NCBI RefSeq assembly: GCF_014648675.1
Contig: NZ_BMRO01000001.1
Span: 696,769 to 760,768 of the forward strand
Direction of reading: 5' to 3'
DNA from: Actinomadura livida
GTDB lineage: Bacteria; Actinomycetota; Actinomycetes; Streptosporangiales; Streptosporangiaceae
DNA length: 64,000 nucleotides
Positions 17,379-26,466 of this stretch are shown piece by piece (positions within the stretch are counted from its first letter, which is position 1; the number at the start of each line of letters is the position of its first letter). The position numbers and the translations under genes were made by a program. A model generated the notes under the pieces. It made no database searches and was not told the DNA's origin. It saw only the letters and a list, made by a program, of their open reading frames with translations.

Positions 17379-17402
17379 GGGGCCCTCTTCGCGGAGGGCC
17401 CC
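17379..17402. promoter_or_regulatory. Perfect 9-bp hairpin in a divergent intergenic region
   Basis: Stem GGGGCCCTC (17379-17387) pairs with 17394-17402 over a 6-nt loop. It lies 33 bp before the ATG of the 17435 gene and 126 bp upstream of the STM4015 start. It may be a leader hairpin/attenuator of the rightward gene or an insulating terminator. Confidence 0.55.
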
Positions 17403-17434
17403 TTGCCCTGCCTGCACGACCAGAGGTCCCGAGC

Positions 17435-18004
17435 ATGAACGACCACGAGGTGCACGAGGAGTGCATGCGACTCCTCCGGGACGGCATGCCCGTCCCCGCT
17501 CCCGCCGCCTTCGACGAGGGACGGGAGTTCCTTCCGCTGGGACTCGACATGGACGGCGACGTCGCCGTTGTAACGTTCCTACATCAGTGGGACGGTTCGG
17601 CGCCCGCGTTCATCGAGGGCTGGACGTTCCACCGCCGCGACGGCGAGTGGCGGGAGCTGGGCGGCGCCGGCGGCTCCGCCCCCGACGAGCCGCTCGCCCG
17701 CCGCTCGTCCGGCGAGATGGGCCGCCACCTGGTGAAGTACGGGTCGGGCCGGACGGTCCGCAACTCCAACCGGCTGCTGCCGTGGGGCGCCAAGTGGGTC
17801 AACGAGGCGCGGCTGCGGGCGTCGGCGGAGGTCACCCGGATCCGGGTCGGCAAGCGGCTGCTGGACGTCCCCGAGCACGGGCACGTCCCCGTCGTGTGGG
17901 GAGCCCGCAGGGGTCCGGTCGTCGAGGCCCTGGCCGCGGACGGTTCGGTCCTGGACGCCATGGACCTCGACCGCCCGGCCGTACCGGCGCGCACGCTGAG
18001 CTGA
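17435..18004 (+). CDS. Conserved hypothetical protein
   Basis: 189 residues, soluble, no signal peptide. I do not recognise a domain. A basic central stretch (RTVRNSNRLLPWGAKWVNEA, about 107-126) is followed by a beta-rich C-terminus with HVPVVWG. ATG 17435 is chosen because the upstream ATG at 17366 would translate the leader hairpin. Third-codon GC is high throughout. It is divergent from the STM401x operon and followed 73 bp later by a methyltransferase gene on the same strand. Confidence 0.65.
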   Translation: MNDHEVHEECMRLLRDGMPVPAPAAFDEGREFLPLGLDMDGDVAVVTFLHQWDGSAPAFIEGWTFHRRDGEWRELGGAGGSAPDEPLARRSSGEMGRHLVKYGSGRTVRNSNRLLPWGAKWVNEARLRASAEVTRIRVGKRLLDVPEHGHVPVVWGARRGPVVEALAADGSVLDAMDLDRPAVPARTLS

Positions 18005-18006
18005 CA

Positions 18007-18031
18007 CCCGGCCGGGCATCGGCGGGCCGGG
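18007..18031 (+). terminator. Short GC hairpin after the hypothetical gene
   Basis: CCCGGCC (18007-18013) pairs with GGCCGGG (18025-18031) over an 11-nt loop immediately after the stop codon. Only seven base pairs and no T-run, so weak support. Confidence 0.35.
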
Positions 18032-18077
18032 GGCACGGCGGAGCTTTTCGGGACGGCCGGCGGGGCAGACTCAGTCC

Positions 18078-18767
18078 ATGGCCCTAACGCCCGACTACGA
18101 CGACGACCCGGAGCGCTTCCGCCTCGCCAGCAGGGTCACCCGCCAGTACCTGATCGGGGCGCGGAGCCTGCACGACCACGTCGCGTCGAAGCTGCTGGAC
18201 GCGGGCGCGTCCCGCGTGCTGGACGTGGGCTGCGGCGAGGGCGCCCTCAGCGCCGCGTTCTCCGGCACGCCGCCGTTCCCGCTGGTGGGCCTGGACGCGT
18301 CCGCCGTGCTCCTGGGCGCCCATCCCGGACCGTGCGTGCAGGCCGACGCGCGGCGCCTGCCGTTCCGGGACGGGGCGTTCGACGCGGTCGTCGCCGTGAA
18401 CGTGCTCCACCACCTGGACGACCCCGCGCTCGCGCTCCGCGAGGCGCACCGCGTCCTGGCCCCGGGCGGCATCCTGCTCGCCTCGGCGATCTCCAGGGCC
18501 GACAGCCCGGAACTCGCGCCCGCGTGGAGTCCCGACCCCACGCCGTTCGACGCCGAGGACGCCCCCGACCGCGTCTGCGAGGTCTTCGCGGAGGCGGAGG
18601 TCGAGCGCTGGGACGCGCCGCTGATGACGCTCCCCGACCGCGACGCGATCCGCGACTACCTGGTCGCCCGGCACATGTCCCGCGTGGAGGCCGCCGAGTC
18701 GGCGGGCCACCTCCGCACGCCCCTCCCCGTGACGAAACGCGGCTGCCTCGTCCTGGCCCGCCGCTAA
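18078..18767 (+). CDS. Class I SAM-dependent methyltransferase
   Basis: 229 residues. Motif I VLDVGCGEG (about 47-55), acidic motif VGLDAS, motif II/III FDAVVAVNVLHHLDD and post-motif REAHRVLAPGG identify a Methyltransf_11/25-type Rossmann enzyme transferring a methyl group from S-adenosylmethionine. Substrate unknown. Start ATG 18078 opens directly into the family N-terminus. It is convergent with the response regulator gene 18 bp downstream, with no obvious functional partner. Confidence 0.9.
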   Translation: MALTPDYDDDPERFRLASRVTRQYLIGARSLHDHVASKLLDAGASRVLDVGCGEGALSAAFSGTPPFPLVGLDASAVLLGAHPGPCVQADARRLPFRDGAFDAVVAVNVLHHLDDPALALREAHRVLAPGGILLASAISRADSPELAPAWSPDPTPFDAEDAPDRVCEVFAEAEVERWDAPLMTLPDRDAIRDYLVARHMSRVEAAESAGHLRTPLPVTKRGCLVLARR

Positions 18768-18785
18768 GCCGGCCCGTCCGCGCCG

Positions 18786-19391
18786 CTACAGCCAGCCGCG
18801 TTCGCGGGCGGTGCGGGCGGCGGCGTGCCGGTTGTCGGCGCCCAGTTTGGTGACGGCGGCGGACAGGTAGTTGCGGACGGTCCCCTCGGACAGGCCCAGG
18901 CCGCGGGCGATGCGGGAGACCGGCGCGCCGTCGGCGGCGGCGCGGAGCGTGTCGAGCTCGCGCGGGGTGAGCGGGCACTCCTCGGCGGCGAGGGCGTCGG
19001 CGGCGAGCTGCGGGTCGATGTACCGGGTGCCCGCGGCGACCTGCCGGATGACCTCGGCGAGCCGGGCGCCGGGCGCGTCCTTGCCGAGGAAGCCGCGGAC
19101 GCCGGCGGCCATCGCGCGGCGCAGGTTGCCGGGGCGGCCGTGCGCGGTCACGATCACCAGGCGGCAGCCGGGCAGGTCGCGGGAGAGGCGCTCGGCGGCG
19201 GCCAGGCCGTCGAGGCCGGGCATGTCGATGTCGAGGACGGCCACGTCCGGCTTGAGGGCGAGCGCCCGGTCGACGGCCTCGTCTCCCCGGCCGACGTCGG
19301 CGACGACCTCGATGCCGTCCTCGGTCTCCAGCAGCAGGACGAGCGCCTCCCTGATCAGCAGGTGGTCGTCGGCCAGCAGCACGCGGATCAT
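18786..19391 (-). CDS. NarL/LuxR-family response regulator
   Basis: 201 residues. Receiver domain with acidic pair ADDH (7-10), phosphoacceptor in VAVLDIDMPGLDG (about Asp54) and conserved Lys in LGKDAPG; C-terminal LuxR helix-turn-helix (CPLTPRELDTLRAAADGAPV, then SRIARGLGLSEGTVRNYLS). ATG 19391 overlaps the kinase stop by ATGA, so it is translationally coupled to its partner kinase. Likely regulates a nearby ABC transporter, but no permease gene is adjacent. Confidence 0.93.
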   Translation of the reverse strand: MIRVLLADDHLLIREALVLLLETEDGIEVVADVGRGDEAVDRALALKPDVAVLDIDMPGLDGLAAAERLSRDLPGCRLVIVTAHGRPGNLRRAMAAGVRGFLGKDAPGARLAEVIRQVAAGTRYIDPQLAADALAAEECPLTPRELDTLRAAADGAPVSRIARGLGLSEGTVRNYLSAAVTKLGADNRHAAARTARERGWL

Positions 19392-20530
19392 GCCTCCCCC
19401 TCCGCCGGGACGGGCACCATCGGGACGGTGGCCGTCACCCGGAACGTCCCGTCGCCTCCCGGGCCGGCGCTGAACGCGCCGCCCGCGGCGGTGATCCGCT
19501 CGGCGAGCCCGGCGAGGCCGCTGCCCGCGTCCCCGGAGATGCGGCGGGCGGCGCCGTCGTTGACGATCTCCACGCGGACGTCGCCCGCGTCCGCCGCGAC
19601 GGTGATCTCGCACCAGGTGGCGCTGGAGTGCCGCAGCACGTTCGTGGCGGCCTCGCGGGCGACCCGGCCGAGCGGCTCGTGGACGTGGGCGGGCAGCGAC
19701 GGCGGCACAACGGGGCGCTCGCAGCGCATCCCGGCGGCGCGCAGCACGGCCGACATGCCGTCCAGCTCGGTGCCGAGGTTCGTGGCCCGGTAGCCGCGGA
19801 CGACCTCGCGCACGTCCCGGACGGCGTCCCGCGCCATCGCCTGGATCTCGGTCAGCTCCTTGCGGACGCGCCCGTCGTCGCGTTCCAGGAACCGCTCGGC
19901 GACCTCGGCGCGCAGCGCGACCGCCTGGAGGCTGTGGCCGAGGACGTCGTGCAGGTCGCGGGCGAACCGGAGCCGCTCCTCGCCCACCGCCGACCGGGCC
20001 AGCTCGGCGCGGGCCTCCCGGAGCTCCTGGACGACGTGGAACAGCCACACCGTGACGTAGCCGGAGAAGGCGGCAAGCGGGATGCCCGTCACCTCGTACA
20101 GGACGGTCAGCGCGGGCAGCCCGAGGAGCACGGCGTAGACGGGGGTCAGGGCCGTGGCCGCGGCCGTCGCCGCGATCGCCTCGCGCACCGGCAGGACGAC
20201 GGCGATCAGCCCGGCCGGGACGAGCAGCGCGTTGCCCCAGCCCTGGCCGGTGCCGAGCAGCGGCGGCATCGCCCAGCAGATCAGCGCGATCGCGGCGAGC
20301 CCGAACCGGTGCCCCGGCGCGGTCCGCCGCATCAGGTTCAGCCACAGGAGCCGCGCGTAGAGGGCCAGCACGGCGCCGACGCCGGTCAGCGCCAGGAGCA
20401 GGTACCCCGCGTCCCGCCGGTCGAAGACCTCGTACCAGAGCGCGGGCAGCAGGAGCCCGGACAGCGTCAGCGCCGTCATCCCCACGAGGATCGCGGCGAT
20501 GACGGTGGGGCGCGGGATGCTGGGCTGCAC
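19388..20530 (-). CDS. NarL-type sensor histidine kinase
   Basis: 380 residues. Five or six N-terminal hydrophobic segments (about 8-165) are followed by a HisKA_3 dimerisation helix with phosphoacceptor His in FARDLHDVLGHSLQAVALRA and a C-terminal ATPase domain (AREAATNVLRHSSA; GSGLAGLAERI). GTG 20530 is preferred because upstream codons of the open frame belong to the antisense of the ABC ATPase region. Membrane sensor with no large extracellular loop, so it may sense membrane stress. Lies 41 bp downstream of the ABC ATPase gene and overlaps the regulator gene. Confidence 0.92.
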   Translation of the reverse strand: MQPSIPRPTVIAAILVGMTALTLSGLLLPALWYEVFDRRDAGYLLLALTGVGAVLALYARLLWLNLMRRTAPGHRFGLAAIALICWAMPPLLGTGQGWGNALLVPAGLIAVVLPVREAIAATAAATALTPVYAVLLGLPALTVLYEVTGIPLAAFSGYVTVWLFHVVQELREARAELARSAVGEERLRFARDLHDVLGHSLQAVALRAEVAERFLERDDGRVRKELTEIQAMARDAVRDVREVVRGYRATNLGTELDGMSAVLRAAGMRCERPVVPPSLPAHVHEPLGRVAREAATNVLRHSSATWCEITVAADAGDVRVEIVNDGAARRISGDAGSGLAGLAERITAAGGAFSAGPGGDGTFRVTATVPMVPVPAEGEA

Positions 20531-20571
20531 GCGCCCAGCGTATTCGGCTGTCAAGGGACGGTTCGCGGCCG

Positions 20572-21225
20572 TCAGGCGGCGCGGAGCCGGGCGGCGTCGC
20601 GGCCGCTGACCAGGTGTCCCTCGTCCAGGACGCCCACTCGGTCGGCCTTGCACGCCTCCCGCGGGTCGCGGGTCGTGAGCACGACGCTGACCCCGTGCGC
20701 GGCCAGCATGAGCAGGACGGACCACACCTCGCGGGCGGCCGTCTCGTCGAGCCCGGCGGTGGGCTCGTCCAGGAAGAGCACGTCGGACCGGCCGACGAGG
20801 GCCAGCGCCAGGTCGAGCATGCGCCGCCGGCCCGCGGTGAGCCGCTCGAACGGGGTGTCGGCGACGTCGGTGAGGCGGGCCAGCCGCAACGCCTCGTCGC
20901 GGGTGAGGGGGTCGAGCGTCCAGCGCCGCCACGCGTCGACGATCTCGGCGACGGTCAGGCCGGGGAACAGGCCGCCGTCGCGCCAGACGGCCGCGGCGCG
21001 CGCGGTCTCCCGGTCGGTGTAGGGGTCGGCGCCGCGCAGCCGGACCCATCCGCCGGTCGGGCGGCGGAGCCCGGCGAGGATCTCCAGCAGGGTCGTCTTG
21101 CCCGAGCCGTACCGGCCCAGCAGCGCGTAGACCTCGCCTTCGGCCACGGTGAACGAGACGTTCCGGACGGCCGCGTTCAGGTCCAGGTCGCGTACCTCGA
21201 TCACGGGTGCCTTCATGACATCCAT
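20572..21225 (-). CDS. Degenerate ABC transporter ATP-binding protein
   Basis: 217 residues. Walker A GRYGSGKTT (about 38-46) and Walker B DVLFLDEP are intact, but the Q-loop position reads VWRDGG without Gln, the signature is LTAGRRR rather than LSGGQ, and the H-loop reads LTTRDP without His. Hydrolysis may be impaired or regulatory. No permease gene is adjacent, unlike the usual ABC-kinase-regulator operons. ATG 21225 or ATG 21216 (MKAPVIEV) could be the start; neither has a strong ribosome-binding site. Same strand as the two-component genes. Confidence 0.82.
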   Translation of the reverse strand: MDVMKAPVIEVRDLDLNAAVRNVSFTVAEGEVYALLGRYGSGKTTLLEILAGLRRPTGGWVRLRGADPYTDRETARAAAVWRDGGLFPGLTVAEIVDAWRRWTLDPLTRDEALRLARLTDVADTPFERLTAGRRRMLDLALALVGRSDVLFLDEPTAGLDETAAREVWSVLLMLAAHGVSVVLTTRDPREACKADRVGVLDEGHLVSGRDAARLRAA

Positions 21226-21307
21226 GCTGGCCGCGCGGGGCGCCGGCGTGCAGTCACAGCCATCAGGAAACGGCCGTGAGGATCGCAGGGGCGGCCCATG
21301 ACGGATG

Positions 21308-22591
21308 TCATGGTTCGGCGACGGCCCACCCGGCCGGGGGGACGGTGACGCCCGCTTCGGAGAAGTCGGCTCTGCCGGCCACGCACGTCCAGCCGGCGTC
21401 GGGCAGGTCCACCTTGGCGGGCTCGTCGTCGAGGTTCAGGACGACCGCGAGCCGCTGACCGCCGTGCCCCACCGTGTAGGAGAGCGCCGTGTTGGTCAAG
21501 GTGTCCACCGTGGTGCGGGCGTGGACGAGCCACGGATGGCGCCGCCTGAGCCCGATCAACTCTTGGTGGAGGCTGTGGTGGGTCTGCCCATGCCCAGGGG
21601 TCTCGTCGGGATGTGCCGGGAAGGTGGGGCGGATGGCGTCGTCCCCACCCTCCCGCTCTTCCTTGACGCCCTCGAATGCGAACTCGTCCCCGGCGTAGAT
21701 GGATGGGACGCCGCCGATCGTCAGCAGAATGACGAGCGCGTGCGCCAGTTGGCGTTCGTCGTCCAGGCGGCTGGCTATGCGGGTCACGTCGTGGTTGCCG
21801 AGGAACGTCTGCGGGACGAACGTGCCGAGCATTTCGTCATGGCGGCCCAGCGCGTGGGCCAGTTCGAAGAAGTTGCGGTCGTTCAGAGAGCTCCAGATGG
21901 CCTTCCAAAGCTCGTACTGGGTGACGGAGTCGAACCCGGTCTGTTCGACCAGGCTCGCGTAGTCGCCGTGGATGACCTCGCCCACGAACCATGCCTCGGG
22001 GAAGAGCGCGCGGACACGGTCGATGACCGTCCGCCAGAACTCCGGCGGGACGGCGTAAGCGGCGTCGAGGCGCCAGCCGTCTATGCCGCGCTCCAGCCAG
22101 TGGGTCATGACGTCGGTGACGTAGGCGGCGACCTCGGGTTCGGTGTGGTTCAGCGTGACGAGACGGTCATGCCCCTCGAAGGTGCGGAGGTCTGCGTGGA
22201 ACCACTTCCGGTACGGGGACTCGTCCCCCTTGGCGGCCACGTCGGCGAAGGGCGGGAAGCTCCGTCCGACATGGTTGAAGACACCGTCGAGCAGGACGCG
22301 AACGCCCTTCTGCGACGCCTCGTCGACGAGGCGTCGCAGGTCCTCCTCCCCGCCGAGCCGGGGATCGACGCGGTAGTGGTCGACGGTGTCGTAGCCATGG
22401 GTCTCGGACGCGAACACCGGCCCGAGCGCCAGCCCGTTGCAGCCGAGCTCCACCAGATGGTCGAGCCAGCCGTGCAGCCGCCCGAGCCGAGGTTCCGGCG
22501 GGGCCTCGTCCGGTACGCCTTCACCCGGCACGGCTCCGACGAAGCCGAGGGGATAGGCATGCCACCAGATGACGTGATCGGGCCAGCGCAT
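21308..22591 (-). CDS. Alpha-amylase family (GH13) glycoside hydrolase
   Basis: 427 residues. GH13 regions are clear: I (DGVFNHVG), II (GWRLDAAYAV, catalytic Asp nucleophile), III (FVGEVIHG, acid/base Glu) and IV (FLGNHDVTR). A beta-sandwich C-terminal domain follows. No signal peptide, so it acts on intracellular alpha-glucans or oligosaccharides. ATG 22591 has GGGGAG seven bases upstream; ATG 22630 would add 13 residues with no homology. It begins 35 bp after the flavin oxidase gene and is probably co-transcribed. Confidence 0.92.
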   Translation of the reverse strand: MRWPDHVIWWHAYPLGFVGAVPGEGVPDEAPPEPRLGRLHGWLDHLVELGCNGLALGPVFASETHGYDTVDHYRVDPRLGGEEDLRRLVDEASQKGVRVLLDGVFNHVGRSFPPFADVAAKGDESPYRKWFHADLRTFEGHDRLVTLNHTEPEVAAYVTDVMTHWLERGIDGWRLDAAYAVPPEFWRTVIDRVRALFPEAWFVGEVIHGDYASLVEQTGFDSVTQYELWKAIWSSLNDRNFFELAHALGRHDEMLGTFVPQTFLGNHDVTRIASRLDDERQLAHALVILLTIGGVPSIYAGDEFAFEGVKEEREGGDDAIRPTFPAHPDETPGHGQTHHSLHQELIGLRRRHPWLVHARTTVDTLTNTALSYTVGHGGQRLAVVLNLDDEPAKVDLPDAGWTCVAGRADFSEAGVTVPPAGWAVAEP

Positions 22592-22626
22592 GCGCACTCC
22601 CCTACCCCGAAAGCGGGCGGCTACGG

Positions 22627-23790
22627 TCACGCGCGCACGAGAGTCTCCAGGGACAACTCACTCGGGCGGGTGATTCCGGCGAGGACCATGGTCAGTTCCA
22701 GTTCGGCCTGGAGGCAGCGCAGAACGTGCTGGACGCCCGCCTGACCGCCCAGCGCCAGCCCATACGCGTACGGACGCGCGACCATCACGGCCTTGGCGCC
22801 GAGTGCCAGCGCCTTGGCGACGTCCGCGCCCGTGCGGATACCGCTGTCGAAGAGCACGGTCGCCTGGTCGCGGACGGCGTCGACGATGGTGGCCAACGCG
22901 TCCAGGGACGCGACCGCACCGTCCACCTGGCGTCCGCCATGGTTGGAGACGATGACGCCGTCCATCCCGGCGTCCACGGCCTGGCGCGCGTCATCGGGGT
23001 GCTGGATGCCCTTGAGCGCGATCGGGCCGTCCCAGTGGTCCCGCAGGAAGATGAGGTCGTCCCAGGTGAGGCTGGGGTTGCCGAAGTTCGCGACCCAGTG
23101 CAGGAGCGCCATGTCGCGGTTGGCGTCGGTGACGGGCCCGCCGATCGCCTTCTGGAACACGGGGTCACTGAAGTAGTTGGCGACCCCGATGCCGCGCAGG
23201 AACGGCAGGTACGCCTGGTCCAGGTCACGGGGCCGCCAGGCCAGTGTGAACGTGTCCAGAGTGACGACGAGGGCCGTGTACCCCGCCGCCTTGGCCCGCT
23301 CCAGGAAACTGACGGCGAGCTCCCTGTCCTTCGGCCAGTACAGCTGGTACCAGCGGGGCCCTTCGCCGTTGGCCTCCGCGACGTCCTCGATGGAGTAGGA
23401 GGACGCCGTGCTCAGCACCATCGGCACCCCCTCGGCCGCCGCCGCCCGCGCGACGGCCAGCTCACCGTCCGGGTGCAGGATCGACTGGACGCCGACGGGC
23501 GCGAGCAGGACCGGGGACGGCATCGCGGTCCCGAGCACCTCCACCGACAGGTCGCGCTCGGCCACGTCCCTCAGCATCCGCGGCACGATCCGCCACCGGT
23601 CGAACGCCTCCCGGTTGGCCCGCGCGGTCGCGCCGGTGCCCGCCGAGCCCGCGACGTACCCGAACGCCTGCGCCGACAGCGACCGCTCGGCGAGCCCCTC
23701 CAGCCTCGTCAGGTCGGTCGGCAGCGCGGGGCGCACGTCGCCGAGGCCCTGCAGATAGATCGAGTTCTGGAAGTCGGCCAGCGAGCTCAC
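22627..23790 (-). CDS. FMN-dependent alpha-hydroxy-acid oxidase, lactate 2-monooxygenase-like
   Basis: 387 residues. The fold signature SNHGGRQVDGA carries the catalytic His and substrate Arg; DSGIRTGADVAKALALGA and VMVARPYAYGL bind FMN phosphate. An insertion with LAWRPRDLDQAYLPF is typical of lactate 2-monooxygenase/lactate-oxidase-like members rather than glycolate oxidase. Oxidises an L-2-hydroxy acid in the cytosol. GTG 23790 has GGAGG five bases upstream, which decides against the TTG-initiated longer frame (23811). First gene of an operon with GH13, an odd metabolic pairing. Confidence 0.9.
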   Translation of the reverse strand: MSSLADFQNSIYLQGLGDVRPALPTDLTRLEGLAERSLSAQAFGYVAGSAGTGATARANREAFDRWRIVPRMLRDVAERDLSVEVLGTAMPSPVLLAPVGVQSILHPDGELAVARAAAAEGVPMVLSTASSYSIEDVAEANGEGPRWYQLYWPKDRELAVSFLERAKAAGYTALVVTLDTFTLAWRPRDLDQAYLPFLRGIGVANYFSDPVFQKAIGGPVTDANRDMALLHWVANFGNPSLTWDDLIFLRDHWDGPIALKGIQHPDDARQAVDAGMDGVIVSNHGGRQVDGAVASLDALATIVDAVRDQATVLFDSGIRTGADVAKALALGAKAVMVARPYAYGLALGGQAGVQHVLRCLQAELELTMVLAGITRPSELSLETLVRA

Positions 23791-23928
23791 GGGAACCTCC
23801 GCCTTTCGCAACGAAACCGTCGGCCCTCAATCTGCCAGGTCCGCGGAGGTGACGGAACGACATCGATCGGCCGTACCGGGCGGCTCGCCGGGTGGGGCGG
23901 GCACAACTTGTCCCAGGGACCGGCCACA

Positions 23929-26421
23929 ATGTGGGGCATGGCACGACGCGGATCCCAATCCCCTCCCCCGCCGGACTTCGAAGAGAACATCGTCGACGTC
24001 GATGTCTCCGAGGAGATGCGCGGCAGTTTCCTTGAGTACGCCTACTCGGTGATCTACCAGCGGGCGCTTCCGGACGCCCGGGACGGCCTGAAGCCCGTCC
24101 AGCGCCGGATCCTGTACTCGATGAACGAGATGGGGCTCCGCCCCGACCGCGGGCACGTCAAGTGCGCCCGCGTCGTCGGCGAGGTCATGGGCAAGCTGCA
24201 CCCGCACGGCGACAGCGCCATCTACGACGCGATGGTCCGGATGGCGCAGTCGTGGGCGATGCGGATGCCGCTGGTCGACGGGCACGGCAACTTCGGCTCG
24301 CTCGGCGGCGACGACCTGCCCGCCGCCATGCGCTACACCGAGGCCCGGCTGTCCCGCGAGGCGATGCTCATGGTCGCCTCCATCGACGAGGACACGGTCG
24401 ACTTCCGGCCCAACTACGACGGGCAGGAGACCGAGCCGGAGGTCCTGCCGGCGGCGTTCCCGAACCTGCTGGTCAACGGGGCGTCCGGCATCGCGGTCGG
24501 GATGGCCACGAACATGGCGCCGCACAACCTCGGCGAGGTCATCGCCGCGGCCCGGCACCTGATCGACCACCCGGACGCCACGCTGGACGACCTGATGCGC
24601 CACGTCCCCGGCCCCGACCTGCCCACCGGCGGGAAGATCGTCGGGCTGGAGGGCATCCGCGACGCCTACGAGCGCGGCCGGGGCACGTTCCGCACCCGCG
24701 CCACCACGACGATCGAGAACGTCACGCCGCGCCGCAAGGGCATCGTCGTCAGCGAGCTGCCCTACGCCGTCGGGCCGGAGCGCGTCAAAGCCAAGATCAA
24801 GGAACTGGTCAACGCCAAGAAGATCCAGGGCATCTCCGACCTGAAGGACCTCACCGACCGCAACGTCGGCCTCCGCCTGGTCATCGAGATCAAGAACGGC
24901 TTCAACCCCGAGGCCGTCCTGGCCGACCTCTACCGGCTCACCCCGATGGAGGAGACGTTCGGCATCAACAACGTCGCCCTCGTCGACGGCCAGCCCCGCA
25001 CCCTCGGCCTCCGCGACATGCTGCAGGTCTACGTCGACCACCGCATCAACGTCGTGCGCCGCCGCTCGATGCACCGCCGCAAGAAGCGCGAGGACCGCCT
25101 GCACCTCGTGGACGGCCTGCTGGTCGCCCTGCTCAACATCGACGAGGTCATCCAGGTCATCCGGCAGAGCGACGACGCCGCCCAGGCCAAGCAGCGGCTC
25201 ATGCAGATCTTCGAGCTGTCGGAGATCCAGTCGCAGTACATCCTGGACACCCCGCTGCGCCGCCTCACCCGCTTCGACCGCCTGGAGCTGGAGAAGGAGA
25301 AGGAGCAGCTCGCCAAGGAGATCGCCCGGCTGACCGCGATCCTCGAATCGGAGAAGAAGCTCCGCGGCGTCGTCTCCAAGGAGCTCGGCGAGGTCGCCAA
25401 GGAGTTCTCCACGCCGCGCCGGACGATCCTGCTCGAATCCTCCGGCCAGACCGCCGCGAACGCCGTCCCCCTGGAGGTGGCGGACGACCCCTGCACGGTG
25501 CTGCTGTCGTCCACCGGCCTCATGGCCCGCACCCACGACGCGTCCCCGCTGCCGGACAGCGGCCCCCGCGCGAACCACGACGTCCTGGTCTCCGTCGTCC
25601 CCGCCACGGCCCGCGGCCAGGTCGGCGCGGTGACGTCCCTGGGCCGGATGATCCGCATCGACGTCCTCGACCTCCCGACCCTCCCGGCGTCGGCGACGCC
25701 GCCGTCCCTCGCGGGCGGAGCGCCGGTGGCCGAGTACGTCGACCTGGAACCGGACGAAACGGTCGTCGGCATAGGCGCCGTCTCCGAGGTTGGCGGCGGC
25801 CTCGCACTGGGCACCGCCCATGGCGTGGTGAAACGGGTCGTCCCCGACTTCCCCGCCAACCGCGACGAGTTCGAAGTGATCACCCTCAAGGACGACGACC
25901 GCGTCGTCGGAGCGGTACAGCTCCTCTCCGAGGACCAGCACCTCGTCTTCATCAGCACCGACGCGCAGCTCCTGCACTTCGCCGCCTCGCTCGTCCGCCC
26001 GCAGGGCCGCGCCGCCGGCGGCATGGCGGGGATCAAGCTGGGTGCGGGGGCCCGCGTCCTGTGGTTCGGCGCCCTCGACCCCGCCCGCGAGGCCCGCGTC
26101 ATCACGATCTCCGGTTCGTCGTCCGCCCTGCCCGGCACCCAGACCGGCGCGATCAAGCTGGCCGACTTCGCCGACTTCCCGGCCAAGGGCCGCGCGACCG
26201 GCGGCGTCCGCTCGCACCGCTTCCTCAAGGGTGAGGACGTCCTCCTCCAGGCGTGGGCGGCCCCGACCCCGCTCCGCGCCACGGCCGCCAACGGCAAACC
26301 GGTCATGCTCAACGTGACGATGGGCCGCCGGGACGGCTCCGGCGAGAAACTCGACAAGCCCATGGCCGCCATCAGCGGCCCCATCGGCGAACCCCCGGAA
26401 GAAGACACAACCGAAGAATGA
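23929..26421 (+). CDS. parC: DNA topoisomerase IV subunit A (ParC, GyrA-like)
   Basis: 830 residues. The breakage-reunion domain has HPHGDSAIYDAMVRMAQ, the quinolone-determining loop with Ser and Asp in the susceptible configuration, and AMRYTEARLS with the catalytic Tyr. A coiled-coil region (about 430-490) and a GyrA-type beta-pinwheel with degenerate blades follow. Works with ParE (35955-38045) to decatenate chromosomes. AGGGA lies nine bases before ATG 23929; ATG 23938 (MARRGSQSP) is the usual family start and is also possible. Its distance from parE, about 9.5 kb with intervening genes, resembles actinomycete gene order. A strong terminator follows. Confidence 0.95.
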   Translation: MWGMARRGSQSPPPPDFEENIVDVDVSEEMRGSFLEYAYSVIYQRALPDARDGLKPVQRRILYSMNEMGLRPDRGHVKCARVVGEVMGKLHPHGDSAIYDAMVRMAQSWAMRMPLVDGHGNFGSLGGDDLPAAMRYTEARLSREAMLMVASIDEDTVDFRPNYDGQETEPEVLPAAFPNLLVNGASGIAVGMATNMAPHNLGEVIAAARHLIDHPDATLDDLMRHVPGPDLPTGGKIVGLEGIRDAYERGRGTFRTRATTTIENVTPRRKGIVVSELPYAVGPERVKAKIKELVNAKKIQGISDLKDLTDRNVGLRLVIEIKNGFNPEAVLADLYRLTPMEETFGINNVALVDGQPRTLGLRDMLQVYVDHRINVVRRRSMHRRKKREDRLHLVDGLLVALLNIDEVIQVIRQSDDAAQAKQRLMQIFELSEIQSQYILDTPLRRLTRFDRLELEKEKEQLAKEIARLTAILESEKKLRGVVSKELGEVAKEFSTPRRTILLESSGQTAANAVPLEVADDPCTVLLSSTGLMARTHDASPLPDSGPRANHDVLVSVVPATARGQVGAVTSLGRMIRIDVLDLPTLPASATPPSLAGGAPVAEYVDLEPDETVVGIGAVSEVGGGLALGTAHGVVKRVVPDFPANRDEFEVITLKDDDRVVGAVQLLSEDQHLVFISTDAQLLHFAASLVRPQGRAAGGMAGIKLGAGARVLWFGALDPAREARVITISGSSSALPGTQTGAIKLADFADFPAKGRATGGVRSHRFLKGEDVLLQAWAAPTPLRATAANGKPVMLNVTMGRRDGSGEKLDKPMAAISGPIGEPPEEDTTEE

Positions 26422-26424
26422 CCA

Positions 26425-26466
26425 AAGGTCCCGGCTCGCCCACGCGACCGGGACCTTCACTCTTTT
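26425..26466 (+). terminator. Rho-independent terminator of parC
   Basis: Perfect 10-bp stem AAGGTCCCGG (26425-26434) with its complement (26448-26457), possibly extended by TCG/CGA, followed by CACTCTTTT, a real T-rich tract. Confidence 0.88.
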
